Assembly (NCBI GenBank): GCA_016490735.1
Contig: JAEMWC010000140.1
Coordinates: 1,228,501 to 1,292,500, forward strand
Length of the DNA stretch: 64,000 nucleotides
Reading direction: 5' to 3'
From: Pachyseris speciosa
Lineage: Eukaryota > Cnidaria > Anthozoa > Scleractinia > Pachyseridae
Translations under genes and position numbers: made by a program
The notes under the pieces: generated by a model
What the model was told of the DNA's origin: nothing
Seen by the model: the letters and a program-made list of their open reading frames with translations, nothing else
Database searches by the model: none
Shown here: piece after piece, positions 31,939 through 42,640 of the stretch
How the letters are laid out: each line of letters starts with the position of its first letter
How positions within the stretch are numbered: the first letter of the stretch is position 1

Positions 31939-32353
31939 ATGCCACCCCCCAGGCGTGTAAAATTGTTTCATTACAGGCGAAGCAATAAGATGCTTAGAAC
32001 TAACTCTTCGAAAACAACATTTGAAGAGAGCCTTGTGAAATTCAAACAACGCCTGAGAGCGCGCGGCCTTCCAAAAAATATAATAGAAAGGTGTCTGTCA
32101 GGGGTCAACTTTGCCTCTAGATCATCGGCTCTAAAACAAAAGAAAAAACATGTACCACCCAGGAGTAAAAAACCTGAAACAGATATTGATGGAACACTGG
32201 AGATTTATACAAAATCAGCCACTGCTTAGAATGATCTATCCTAAAACTCCGAGAATATCATACAAAAGAGGTAAAACTCTTAAAGACACACTCGTCAGAG
32301 CAAAAATAGACTTTTTAGGCTCTAACGCGAGGCAACCGCAAAAACCACACTGA
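31939..32353 (+). pseudogene. Penelope-like RT thumb remnant, array 2 unit 3
   Basis: Identical in content to 30682-31096. Confidence 0.7.
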
Positions 32354-32829
32354 AGGAGTCCGCGTAGGCCTGTCATTTATTTGCCATCATGTTGATATTT
32401 TCAAGACAGGCCCCGTCCTTTTGTGGAACCACTCTTGCGTGTTTAATTTATTCATGTCCACATGAACAAGACGCAAAAGAACACTTTTAAAACAATATTT
32501 GAAACCTTCACTTACGAAGGATGAATTGACACAAGAACGTAACACCGTTGCGTTTTATTATCATAAGCCTCAGTAGCCGTTTTGGGTGAAATATGCAGTA
32601 AAGAGAGCCATCTAAGAAACACAAACTGACCTTCACATCGAGTAGGATCGAAATTACTTGCACCTCATTGGCTATTTCAACAAGATAAAAAACCAATAGG
32701 AATAATGCATTTCCGATCCTCAACCGGTAAGGTCAGGTATAAAAGCGGTCGCAAAACAACATTTTACGGGAACGGAATTGAGATAACTCCTCTACCTTTC
32801 CCTCAAACAATTTGCAACACCACATTCAA

Positions 32830-32878
32830 ACAACAGCTGAAGAGACTCGCGAAGAGTCGAAACCGCCGGTACTGTTGT
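32830..32878 (+). ncRNA. Hammerhead ribozyme, array 2 unit 4 (B type)
   Basis: Sixth copy of this ribozyme in the window, identical to the other B-type copies. Confidence 0.88.
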
Positions 32879-32900
32879 AGCCTCTTATAACAGTTGCAGC

Positions 32901-33068
32901 ATGTCTCACGTTCACGACTCATTGGCGCAATACCTTGAACCAAGTTCTGGTGAAAACATTGAAAGCAACCTTTCACCACCACCTACGCCAGAGTTTCGTT
33001 ACGACACGGGCAACGACAATTTTAATGACCACAATATGCTCTACATTCCGTTCGACGGAAAAAAATGA
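32901..33068 (+). pseudogene. Frameshifted ORF1, array 2 unit 4
   Basis: Same +1 A frameshift as the two preceding units. Confidence 0.6.
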
Positions 33069-33195
33069 TACGGAGAACAGCCCTCCACCATCACAACCAA
33101 GACCACGGTACAATGGGATTCAAAAACGAATCCATCCAAGACATTAAAACTCACCTCTAGCCGACTGAAACCTTTCAATATACACACTTGATTTA

Positions 33196-33609
33196 ATGCC
33201 ACCCCCAGGCGTGTAAAATTGTTTCATTACAGGCGAAGCAATAAGATGCTTAGAACTAACTCTTCGAAAACAACATTTGAAGAGAGCCTTGTGAAATTCA
33301 AACAACGCCTGAGAGCGCGCGGCCTTCCAAAAAATATAATAGAAAGGTGTCTGTCAGGGGTCAACTTTGCCTCTAGATCATCGGCTCTAAAACAAAAGAA
33401 AAAACATGTACCACCCAGGAGTAAAAAACCTGAAACAGATATTGATGGAACACTGGAGATTTATACAAAATCAGCCACTGCTTAGAATGATCTATCCTAA
33501 AACTCCGAGAATATCATACAAAAGAGGTAAAACTCTTAAAGACACACTCGTCAGAGCAAAAATAGACTTTTTAGGCTCTAACGCGAGGCAACCGCAAAAA
33601 CCACACTGA
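33196..33609 (+). pseudogene. Penelope-like RT thumb remnant, array 2 unit 4
   Basis: As in the previous units but with one C fewer in the CCACCCCCAGG run (near 33205), the only difference noticed from unit 3 over this stretch. Confidence 0.7.
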
Positions 33610-34048
33610 AGGAGTCCGCGTAGGCCTGTCATTTATTTGCCATTATTATCCAAACTATGTTAAAGCAGGAATCCTGCTTATTAACCATTTACAATTCAAT
33701 AATTTAATATAGAATCTTACAATAGTGCTAAAGGTAAAAGTTTGAAGCATACAAACTTTTTAGTTAGGTCAGGGGTTCGTTCTGCTATTCCTGCCCTCCT
33801 GAAGAATTTGGATGTGACAGAGAGTGAATTAGAAAGCTCTTTTGAATTTGACTGTGGGGAAAAAAATTAACCCTATAGAGGGTTTTCACGAGACGTCATA
33901 AAAAAAAGTAAAATTCAAAAGTAAACAGACTTTTGCATTTTTATCTTTACCACGTAAAAGACATTATTATGAAAGGTGTTCGTCATCGTGGTTTCAAACG
34001 ATAGCTGAGTTAATCTTTTGTATCACGATTGAGTCACAAAAGATGTGG

Positions 34049-34093
34049 ATCGCGACGTTTCGACCGATATACTGCTGGTCTTCATCAGGCGAT
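34049..34093 (-). ncRNA. Hammerhead ribozyme of the 34-kb Penelope-like element
   Basis: Minus strand: stem I ATCGC/GCGAT, core CTGATGA (34088-34082), one unpaired A, stem II GACC...GGTC, GAAA, then CGTC with predicted cut after C (34054|34053). Stem III is a bare self-complementary ACGT, the kind of minimal stem expected to work as a dimer. The extra A before stem II departs from the strict consensus, so activity is less certain than for the other families. Confidence 0.65.
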
Positions 34094-34996
34094 GGTGTCG
34101 ACTGGCTGCGTGTGAGTATAAGAAGCACTGTGGCTGGTGGTGATTGGTGCGTTTCGATCCTCGCTTAGGCCGTTATTGATTGGAGGATTTCGATCCTTGT
34201 CGTTCAGACTAGAAATTGTTCCCTCAGCGGTCCGCTTTGGTACTGATCGACTGTGTTTTCTGAAGCACGCTTCAGGAATTTCAATTTCACTGTCCCTGTT
34301 GATGTTGTTAGGGTGAAGTCTCATGTGAATAGCCTCTTTAACCCTACGGGTGTACCAATGTGGGTCTCGGTCAATATATTTAACTTCTTCCCAGAGCGGA
34401 TAATGTCCGGTCGAGTTGCTATGTTCTGAAACGGCGGAGGATTGGGTTCGAGCAAGCCGTATCTCTCTATCGTGTTCCTTAATCCGCTCGTGGATAGATC
34501 TTCCCGTCTCTCCAATATAAACCTTACCATATTCCAGGGAATCTTGTAGACTACTCCGTCTTGTTTTACTGGATCGACAATGTCCTAGGTGTGATCTAAG
34601 AGTTGTGTCAGATCTGAAACAGTCCGTATGCCTTGGTGTTGTAGGCAACGGCGAAGAGCCTCCGATGTGCCTTTCAGTGACGTATGGCAGAACCACAGTA
34701 GATTTAATTTCGGGTTCAGGTTCTTTATTGGTTGCTCGTCCCTTGGTTTTCGTCAGATGTTTTACAAACGAAAACGGATAACCTTTCGAAACAAGGACCG
34801 ATGAGAGGTGTATCTTTTCATGAGAGATAACTGATGGTTTTGCTATGAGGTGTTTAGATCGATCGTACAGGCATTTGACAATACCGCGTTTTACAGATTG
34901 AGGTTGGTGTGAATCATACGCTAGGTACTGGTCAGTGTGTGTAGGCTTTCTGTAAACACTGGTAGAGAGGTATCCATTCGAATCCCCGATGATCAA
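34085..34996 (-). pseudogene. Penelope-like RT C-terminus plus GIY-YIG endonuclease fragment
   Basis: The minus frame begins in the post-palm RT region (GYLSTSVYRKPTHTDQYLAY, then FVKHLTKTK) and continues into VYIGETGRSIHERIKEHDRE, the GIY-YIG signature with the catalytic Arg, and HSNSTGHYPLW...HWYTRRVKEAIHMR, which holds the conserved Glu. The expected GIY half (VVYKIPW) lies in the neighbouring frame just before VYIG, showing a frameshift at about 34530. The catalytic palm is missing. Inactive copy. Confidence 0.82.
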
Positions 34997-35039
34997 CGTA
35001 TCAAGTATCTGAAGTATCTGATCAACGTATCATGTATCT

Positions 35040-35260
35040 GCTTGCATGTTTTCACCTCGGTAGCTTGCTTTGTTTTGAAAATAGAGCAGTTTGAATTTTA
35101 GAGTTTTTCACAGTGCGTGACATAAAGATATCAGCTGACAAGCATGTCATTTACATGAAAACGTCGATTCACCGTGTGTTTTTGAGGTTTGAAAGGCCAA
35201 CATGGTAAGAGAAGCGTTTATGTGAATGTTTGAAAGCTCAACAGAGAGAAAACGTATGTT
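35040..35260. repeat. Dispersed repeat, related to 12381-12560
   Basis: Shares TTTTGAAAATAGAGCAGTTTGAATTT and weaker flanking similarity (GAGAGAAAA, AGAGAAGCGTTTATG). Confidence 0.5.
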
Positions 35261-35528
35261 TTAACTCGTTTCCGGCCGCCATCTTAGTGTCCCTCAGAGG
35301 GACGCCAAGATGGCGTTTCCATACAAAACACTATAATTTAGAGTGGTATATTTTGCGAATAACTCGAGTACGGGATATCGCACTGCCCTGAGACTTTGGC
35401 ATGTTGTTTATTTATTACTCTTCTACAATATCACAATTTCTTGACTTTATCTATTGAACGGTTGATGATTTTAGTTTTTTAGTCGCGTGACTGAAAACTT
35501 TTATGAATTGCTCGTTTCCGATAAGGCA

Positions 35529-36018
35529 AGAGTCCCAATAGCCTCCTTCGCAGCCGTTGTCTGTATCAGTCCTATACACCTTATTCCAAAATGGCGGCCA
35601 ATTTATCATTCTTTTGTTTGCATGTTAATTAGCCCTCTTTGCCTCGTCAACACGTACAAAATACAAAAGCATTTTGAAGTGAAAATGAGGCAAAGAGGGC
35701 TAATTAACATGCAAACAAAAGAATAATAAATTGGCCGCCATTTTGGAATAAGGTGTATTCTCCCTCCCCACCAACGTCTGCTGAACCGAGCCGAACATTC
35801 CATTCCAGGAACTGACCAATCACATCGCGCCTTTTAATTGCGGCAGCTCAGTTCCCGTGGCCTCTTCGCGGCTGTTGTTTGTGTCCGTTCTATTCTCCCT
35901 CCTGATTGGATACTCAGACACAATGGGAATGGAATGTTCGGCTCGTTTCAGCAGACGTTCGTAGGGAGGGAGAATAGGACCGACACAAATAACGGCTGCG
36001 AAAGAGGCTAGAGTCCCA
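35529..36018. mobile_element. Foldback element with GAGTCCCAA ends, interrupted by another MITE
   Basis: The left side (GCCTCCTTCGCAGCCGTTGT; CCGAGCCGAACATTCCATTCC) and the right side (GGAATGGAATGTTCGGCTCG; AACGGCTGCGAAAGAGGC) are inverted copies. The left arm is split by the MITE at 35576-35756. Confidence 0.7.
35576..35756. mobile_element. MITE with ACACCTTATTCCAAAATGGC inverted ends
   Basis: Arms of about 72 bp are almost perfect complements and leave about 35 bp of loop. Overlapping frames on both strands encode mirror peptides and are artefacts. Confidence 0.85.
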
Positions 36019-36426
36019 AGGGCTTTTCATTAGCTGATTCAATTGTTTCCAAAGCGTTTGCAAAAGTGAAGAGAGTCTCATCCGAAATGTTTATCAGAAG
36101 GTTCCAATTTAAAATTTTAAATAATAGCGGAGCTCCGGCGGAAAGGCCGCCAAGCGGAGCACCATGGTTAAGAAAATATGGTAACCCATCTTCTCGAGAA
36201 AATATGGATTTGGTCACCGTGCGTACGTCGTACGCCCGTACGCCCGTACGTCCGCCCCTCCATGTATGCGATGTGAAATGTCCCATTAATTGTGTGTTGT
36301 AACTCGCGTTTTGTGTACATCTTTAGATATTAGACGTCAATGTTATGGCCAATTGACACCTGTCAATACAAGGTATCCGCTGACCAGTAGTACTTGACCA
36401 TATCGCAGGCTCAAGTTAAGACCTGA

Positions 36427-36816
36427 CAGCTGTCCATGGTTGTTAATGCTTGGGCTCAATCTTTTCTTTGGTAGATTTAAGGGGTAATGCCCGCTACCTT
36501 GTGGCCTTAGTGCCTTTAGAGTGGCTTCAGCTTACTTGATCACATTAATTTGTGAAGTATCCTTGTCACTCCAGCCACATCCCACAAGCTTTACGTTTTC
36601 ATTGCTTGTTTTATTGATATGTGGGTACTTGAGCCTGAGCATTAGCTATGCCATGCTGATGAGGCCTAACAAGGCCGAAACAGCTGTCCATGGCTGTTAA
36701 TGCTTGGGCTCAATCCTTTCTTTGGTAGATTTAATGGGTAATGCCCGCTACCTTGTGGCCTTAGTGCCTTTGGAGTGGCTTCAGCTTACTTGATTACATT
36801 AATTTGTGAAGTATCC
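36427..36816 (+). mobile_element. Retrozyme-like tandem repeat, 254-nt unit (about 1.5 units)
   Basis: The sequence from CAGCTGTCCATGG at 36427 repeats from 36681, a period of 254 bp, with about 90% identity over the second partial unit (both contain TGTTAATGCTTGGGCTCAAT and ACATTAATTTGTGAAGTATC). The junction between units carries a full hammerhead. Unit length defined by cleavage sites is 36435-36688. No ORF. Small tandem hammerhead repeats with these features are known as retrozymes in plants and animals; assignment here is by structure. Confidence 0.85.
36650..36694 (+). ncRNA. Hammerhead ribozyme of the 254-nt retrozyme-like repeat
   Basis: Stem I GCCATG (36650-36655)/CATGGC (36689-36694); core CTGATGA 36656-36662; stem II GGCC-TAACAA-GGCC 36663-36676; GAAA 36677-36680; stem III CAGCTG (self-complementary, no loop) and U36687; predicted cut after C36688. 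Perfect core. The loopless palindromic stem III suggests activity as a dimer, as in other small retrozymes. Confidence 0.9.
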
Positions 36817-38420
36817 TCATCGAGGTCAGCTTTTTTTTTAAGTTGACCGCTGACCAAGTACTGGTTTTCGATTGGATTGCAGGCTCAAGCCAGGGGTAGG
36901 ACACCCAAACCAAAACGACGCTTAATTTTTCGCGCGCTTTCTGCGGCTCGAGATTTTCACATTCAGTTGGTTTCTTCATTTTGAGCACAAAAACTTCATC
37001 TTCTTCGAAGTTGTCTTTTAATTCGCGTAAAAGGCATGAAAATCAAGAACTACTTAAAGGATACTCCGGAAGGTGAATTTTCAACTGATAAAATGGAAGA
37101 GCTAAACATTTTTCTCAGGAAATTCTTACATTTTGGATCCACTTGTATGGCGCCCGGATTGTGTGGTTGAAAAACAAAATGATTTAGCGTTGCAAGAGCT
37201 TGTTCACTTAACCGCGGCATCTTGCAGCTCACCACGAAAGTTCAGTTAACAATTCACCGACATTAATGGGAGGAACGAGTAGCTCAAACTTGGCGGAAGA
37301 AGTTCTTTCTTTGGACAAACCGGTTGCTATTTTTGTAGATGCGTGTTTTTACTTCAGTGGATCGATGCGTAGTTTCAAGTCGTAGAAAGCTCGACAACAC
37401 AGATAACTTAAATAAATTGAACCTTAGCATTTGAGGTTTAATCGTTATTGCTTTTGTTCAGGAATGAAACTTGTATTTTTGTATCGACTGGGTATAAATA
37501 ACAATCTACTCGTATTGGACACAAAGAGGTGGCTAGTCGAATTGTTTGTTTGTTGTTTTGCAAGCGAACGAGTGTCTCCTCCCCTTAGCTGACTGTACAT
37601 GTTTTTTGACGTCAGTTTTTCTATAGTGTTAAGATCTGAAAGAAACGTTTACCCTTATGTTGTTAACACGTAATTGCAATGAGTCCTCCTCCTCGTTAAG
37701 TATCTCTCATGTTTTGCGCGACGAGGGCAATTTCAGCAAATTTATGAAAACAAAAGTGATATTAATCTTTAATTTTACTCGGCCCCGTGCGATTACCTAT
37801 GCATACTATCAGGATTGTTTTCCTTTTTCTCTTTTCTACGACATTTAAGCTTATGTCTAAGCTTAACGTATTACGAAATATGTTCGTTAAGCCCCGGCTA
37901 AAAATCAAACATTTTCATCGAACATCGTGTTTGTGACACATAATATTTGGTGGCTAAACGCATAACAATGTTTGACCAAACAGCGGACCAAGTGAGTCCA
38001 AAAAATGATTTTGCGTATTATCGCTGAAATTTTCGACGTTATGTGGTTCATTTGGTTGCTTTTTACCGTTTGTGTACGATTTGTTTGTTGGGGTGGCTAA
38101 ACGATCAAACATTTGTTCGTAATGCGAAATTTTGGATGAACAATGAACTTGTTTGATCTAGATCAAACATGGAGAGCCATTTAATGCACTATTGTGAGAG
38201 GTGGCTAAACGTTCAAACATTCTTAGATTGCTAAATTTGTTTTCGAACAAACACACGTGTCGACTGTATTGTTTTCTTGTAATGTTTTGAGGTTTTTGAG
38301 CCACAGTCAACTCCTGTTGACTGCTCTTAACATTGGCGCGAGGAAAGCCATGCGGTGTTGCTCAATACCAGTAAAAAATAATAATCGTGGAGCTCCGCTT
38401 TTAGGCTTGGCTAAATACTA
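36817..38420. other. Unassigned stretch
   Basis: Only short chance frames. 36845-36893 resembles 36380-36420 (CCGCTGACCA...GCAGGCTCAAG), so the retrozyme is flanked by a diverged direct repeat. A GTGGCTAAACG-like phrase recurs three times between 37950 and 38220. Confidence 0.35.
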
Positions 38421-38566
38421 GTTATGCAATGCTTTCGAGTGGTATACCGTGGAATATCTCACGAGTCACTTGTATTTTCTTGGAATAAAGGCTCTTGTGT
38501 ATACCGAGAAAATACAAGTGACGAGTGCGATATTCCACGGTATACCACGAGAAAGGGTTGCATAAC
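38421..38566. mobile_element. Foldback element with GTTATGCAA ends
   Basis: About 58-bp arms including GTGGTATACCGTGGAATATC and its complement. A wider CCATAGAAAATACAG inverted pair (38579 and 38739) follows. Confidence 0.75.
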
Positions 38567-38764
38567 TATTTTATACCATGCCATAGAAAATACAGTGGCC
38601 AGCAAGACCAGCATGAGCGGAAATCTCAACGCATGATGGGAAGGTTGGGTGTGATACAGTTGAATTACAATGATTGGTGGGAAGGTTCGATAGAATACTG
38701 ACGAATATACAACGGCTTTCCTGCATTCTCATTGTCTGTATTTTCTATGGCAGGGTATAAATCT

Positions 38765-39140
38765 ATATATTATCACTTATACCAACTCTCGTCTAGCCGA
38801 AATAGGTTATGTTCCAGATGATTTTTGTACATTTGGTAGAGTAAACTCAGAAACTGTTCATTACCTGTTCCATGAATGCCCTCATACTAACCAGTTTTGG
38901 AAAGATTTTAAACATTTTTGGTAAAAAAATTGAAATTCCCTTGCAGGACGTTTTGATAGGTAAATTGGAGGAAGAAAGTGACTTTTTGATTATTGCAAAA
39001 TGGCAAATCTGAACCAGTCGTAAACGAAGTATCAGCCCAAATGTTAATGTTTTTAAGAAATGATTAAATTGAAACATAAGACCGAAAAATACCTAGCCAT
39101 GACAAACAACACAAAGGAAATTTCAGGCTAGATGGAAATT
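38765..39140 (+). mobile_element. L1/Tx1-like LINE ORF2 C-terminal fragment
   Basis: Joined frames give CTFGRVNSETVHYLFHECPH then NQFWKDFKHFW, the Cys-His knuckle typical of the LINE ORF2 C-terminus, followed by degenerate tail residues. Frameshift near 38925. Inactive. Confidence 0.75.
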
Positions 39141-39629
39141 ATTTATTAATAGCAACTTATCATCTGTTACAACATAATTTAATTAATTATACTATTTATT
39201 GTTTGTAGCTACTGTAGTTAACGCGTAATTTTCTTATTGACACGTGTGATACAAGCGCTGTACTTTGTAATGGAAATAAAAGAATGAAAAGAAAAAATAG
39301 ACCTCGATCCAAATAAAATTAATGCGGTGCGCCGACTCAGTTTTTTTTCCCAGGAACTTAATCTTGAGGTGTCCCCAGAGAGTGAATCGAATTGACCCTG
39401 ACAGACATGTGATACGTTACCTGGAATTGTTCGGTCGTGTGGGCAGACACGACTCGCACTCTCTTAGCACTCAGCTGCCTGTTAGTGTCCGAGTTCTCCT
39501 GCTTGCCCGGATTAGTCCGTAAGTTTTAATAAATGTTGGCCGTTTCTCAGAGAGATAGCGATACTGTGAATTGCAACCACTGTGTGGCACGTCTAATGAT
39601 GGCCTGTTCTACTGATGACTACCTATGCT

Positions 39630-39850
39630 ACGTTAGTACCGTACAATTGTATTAGTGCTGATAAAACGTGCTTACTAAACACATGTGATGGGACGTTCCA
39701 CAGTATCAGCGATAAGTGTATTGTGCTCTTGAGACACGCTCTCGTTGCTGATGACGATGCTTTTGAATTGCACGCTAAGTTGTAAAATATTTCAAAGCAT
39801 GCATTACCGGGTTAGACTTGAGCCAGTGAATGAACTAGCCATAACAAAAT
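39630..39850 (+). repeat. Dispersed repeat, copy 2 of 17806-18025
   Basis: Opposite orientation to the copy beside array 1, with similar divergence throughout and ending in AACAAAATAAACCT. Confidence 0.6.
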
Positions 39851-40689
39851 AAACCTATTGCTTTTATAAAATATTTCTAACAATAATTCGACAAACGAAT
39901 GGAACATTTGTTTATTTACTTCTTGATTGAAATAGATTTTCTCAATACACGTTCTGAACAATGGTATTTCCCACTAGCCGATCAAAACGTGCAATTGACA
40001 ACTCATGAATCAATCAGAATTCGCGTTATAAAAGTCAATTTTGGCAAGCCACATGCGAGCGCCATGTTGATTCCTCCGAAATCGTGCCGAAAAATACTGA
40101 ACGTTCGGCGAGAACCAGAAGGGTCCTCTGGCTCACGATCATCGAGGCACGCAAAGCGCTGTGGTTTTTCTTTTGCTTTCTTTCCTCGGGCTTACTGGGG
40201 AAGAGATAGCTAAGCCACAAATCGAAATTTGGCAATTCTTTCTCCATTTCCTTGATATTTGTACTTGAAATTGAGTCTTGCGAAAGCTTTGAAGTGTTTT
40301 CAAATTGTACCGGTAAACACAAACAGCGTGACGTCACAACCTTACTCACTTGCTTACTTACATTTTAATCCTCGTAGTCTTAACAACCATACAGGATGCT
40401 AAAACAATGTCAATTAAAATTACATTTAACAAGATGTCGTACAGCACACTTACAAATTTACAACTAGCTCCAACTTTGAAATTAATGTACACATATTATA
40501 ATGCAAAAAATACTAGGATACAACCGTGTTTACATACTCTCATCTAAACACACCTATTGACCAATGAGTGGGCGCGTACTATTTTAAATATTTTATAAAT
40601 ACAGAACTCAGTACCGATCTGAGTGATCATTTTGAATGACCACTGTGTTAGATGTAGTCTGGAGACTCACCATTAATGATGCATGTTTT
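39851..40689. other. Unassigned stretch
   Basis: No convincing exon, RNA gene or transposon end seen. Confidence 0.3.
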
Positions 40690-42540
40690 GACTTTTGAGT
40701 GACAGAGCCAAAATGTAGAACTAAAATGTAGAACTAAAGTAATGTGCTATTCTCTCCAGATTGCTGTAAAAACGTTACGTACAGCTGTACTTGCATATGT
40801 AACATGCTTACACTTCTTCATTGTGGTTCTTGATTTTTGTGTTTAAAGAGTACATTATTTAAGTACTGTCATTGTGTTTTAACTAGTAATCAGAGGTCTC
40901 GCCGGAAAGAGACCGGGTTTTTTACTTTTATTTATTTAGTTTTTTTGGTTACGTAGGTTAGTGTTGCTGTTAAAAGAACAGCTAGTGTCTTTATTTAAAG
41001 ATTTCTAGCTATGCATGTTGTTGATTTCCTCAGACTTTCTAAAGCCTTCGGCTCAAAATCAGCGAGAAACAAAACTTAATCATTCAAAAGTTGTACTTTT
41101 ACATGAAAGGTCACACTTTGAGCTTTCGTCCACAGAACCAAACGTTAACAACGCAATCACTTTGGGAATACCAGTGGAAAAGTTGTTGTGAAATTGCACC
41201 GGACGTCAAACCTCTCAGTTTGTTGGCGTCTCAAAATCTTTGGATTTCTTTTTCCTTTTCAGCAACAGTCCGTCTCATTCCAAGAACAAAATAAACTAGC
41301 ATGGCCAGTCCTTCAGCGGAGAGCAGTCTGGTCACGTGGCAAGATTCATGCAGCAACAGTTTCCAACGAATAACACTCAAAACCAGTCCACCCCTTCCGG
41401 CCGGCAGTTCTAATCAATCCGCTTTCATATCTTCAGTTGTCTTTCTCTCCTTGTGTAAAATTTTTCCTGGACTTTGCTTTTTCTTTTTCCTTGAATCCCA
41501 AAGTTGCCAAATGTATATCTTGGAGTATCTAGCCGATCAGAAGGATGAAACGCCACCGAGCTGCATCGCTAGGGTTGTATACTAAAGCAGGATTTTACCA
41601 TTTTCTATATGAATGTTATGGCTAGAGAAAAGATAGACAAGTTCATTTTCGTTTGAAGTAACTGTTCTAGGCTATAGAGTGTTTTCACATGAAGTCACGG
41701 CGGCCATGTTGGTGTCCCAACTAAACCTCTGGGAATTGAACTCTATTTTTATGCAAATACTTTCTTTTGTTTCAGTAAACCAATATGGCTGGTAGTCACA
41801 TGAATGAAAACGCTCTATTTGTTTTACGAAGCCAATTAAAAATGAGTTTCGGGTAGCAAAGGACTTCTTTTGTGACTTAAAAGCATTGAATCAACAGGGA
41901 CCTTTAGATTTTACTACGACTACGAGATTAAGAAAGACTTTCCAAATCTAGTTCGAGTGATTTTGATAATCACTGGGATCAATCTTGCCTTTGGTAAGCA
42001 ATGAGGAAAACTGAGGGTTCTGTGAACGTTGCTAGATTGAAATTTGAAAGTCGTACTCGTACCCGATCTAATACATGTGCTAAAATATATAGGTCCCAAA
42101 TTTTTAGCAAGGTCTCTTGCCTGAAATCGAAATGAGGCTTGCAGTCGGGTTCTCCATTTATCAAAATTCCTTCATGTCATTCTACAGTTTTGAGCAAAAA
42201 AACGTTAACCTGTCGGCGAGGCAGCTCATAGTACGTGGCAGCTTCTTACTTGGTGTTTATCAATATAGATTTTACCAAGTTCTAAAGTAAAGTAGAGATT
42301 GACTTGGATTTTTTCTTACAGGTGAAAAAAATTTTAAATAGGCCATTTCCGCATTACCTGTGGCCTCTTTTTCAAACTGATGCCTGGTGCATAACCATTC
42401 GTATGATAATGAGTTTAATTTGCATGTGAATGGAAACTAATTTCCATATGAAAAACTTGTAGCAACTAAGAAAAAAACGTTTTCGTCGGAGCACAGCTTC
42501 CCGGTGAACTTAAAACTACCAAAACTACCAAACGATCCTT

Positions 42541-42640
42541 TCACCACAACGAACACTTGTTCCGGGGATTCATGGCAGAACCTGATTTGCATTTGAACGC
42601 CGCGGCGAATTTGTCATAGTTGCGAAGAGGGCCGATCACC
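42541..42640 (-). CDS. M13 peptidase terminal exon, duplicated cassette B
   Basis: Acceptor TTTCAG precedes the exon; it completes an Arg codon, reads VIGPLRNYDKF...KCKSGSAMNPRNKCSLW and ends in TGA. The CxLW end is the conserved M13 C-terminus (CxxW). It differs from cassette A by T-to-P, T-to-A, A-to-S and Q-to-R changes, so it has diverged under an open frame. Confidence 0.88.

Larger units (their letters stand above)
28692..33643 (+). mobile_element. Hammerhead-bearing tandem array 2 (about four units, 1257-bp period)
   Basis: Same repeat as array 1. The first unit (from 28692) is of the A type with intact ORF1; the next three (from about 29870) are of the B type, almost identical to each other, with an extra A that breaks ORF1 and several shared substitutions (ACATGTACCACCCAGG for ACACGTACCACGCAGG). 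Between A and B, about 190 bp of the unit (CTGGAGATTTATAC to TTATTTGCCATC) is present twice (29493-29682 and 29684-29871). In this array the Penelope thumb continues in frame as MYHPGVKNLKQILMEHW. The array ends abruptly at TTTATTTGCCAT. Confidence 0.85.
34030..35000 (-). mobile_element. Second Penelope-like element, 5'-truncated, with 3' hammerhead
   Basis: The minus strand carries the C-terminal RT region and GIY-YIG domain, then a hammerhead-like motif just past the ORF end. It belongs to a different Penelope-like lineage from the 7-9 kb element (canonical VYIGETGRS motif). The 5' end near 35000 is abrupt, with an ATCAACGTATCA direct repeat at 34990-35035. Confidence 0.8.

Noticed and set aside
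35606..35803. Pair of opposite-strand frames of 65-79 codons with similar peptides
   Set aside because: They are the two arms of a MITE inverted repeat read on both strands.
41301..41585. Plus-strand 94-codon frame starting MASPSAESSL
   Set aside because: It has an ATG in fair context but no splice support or recognisable domain, and it lies within the M13 segmental duplication; treated as chance.
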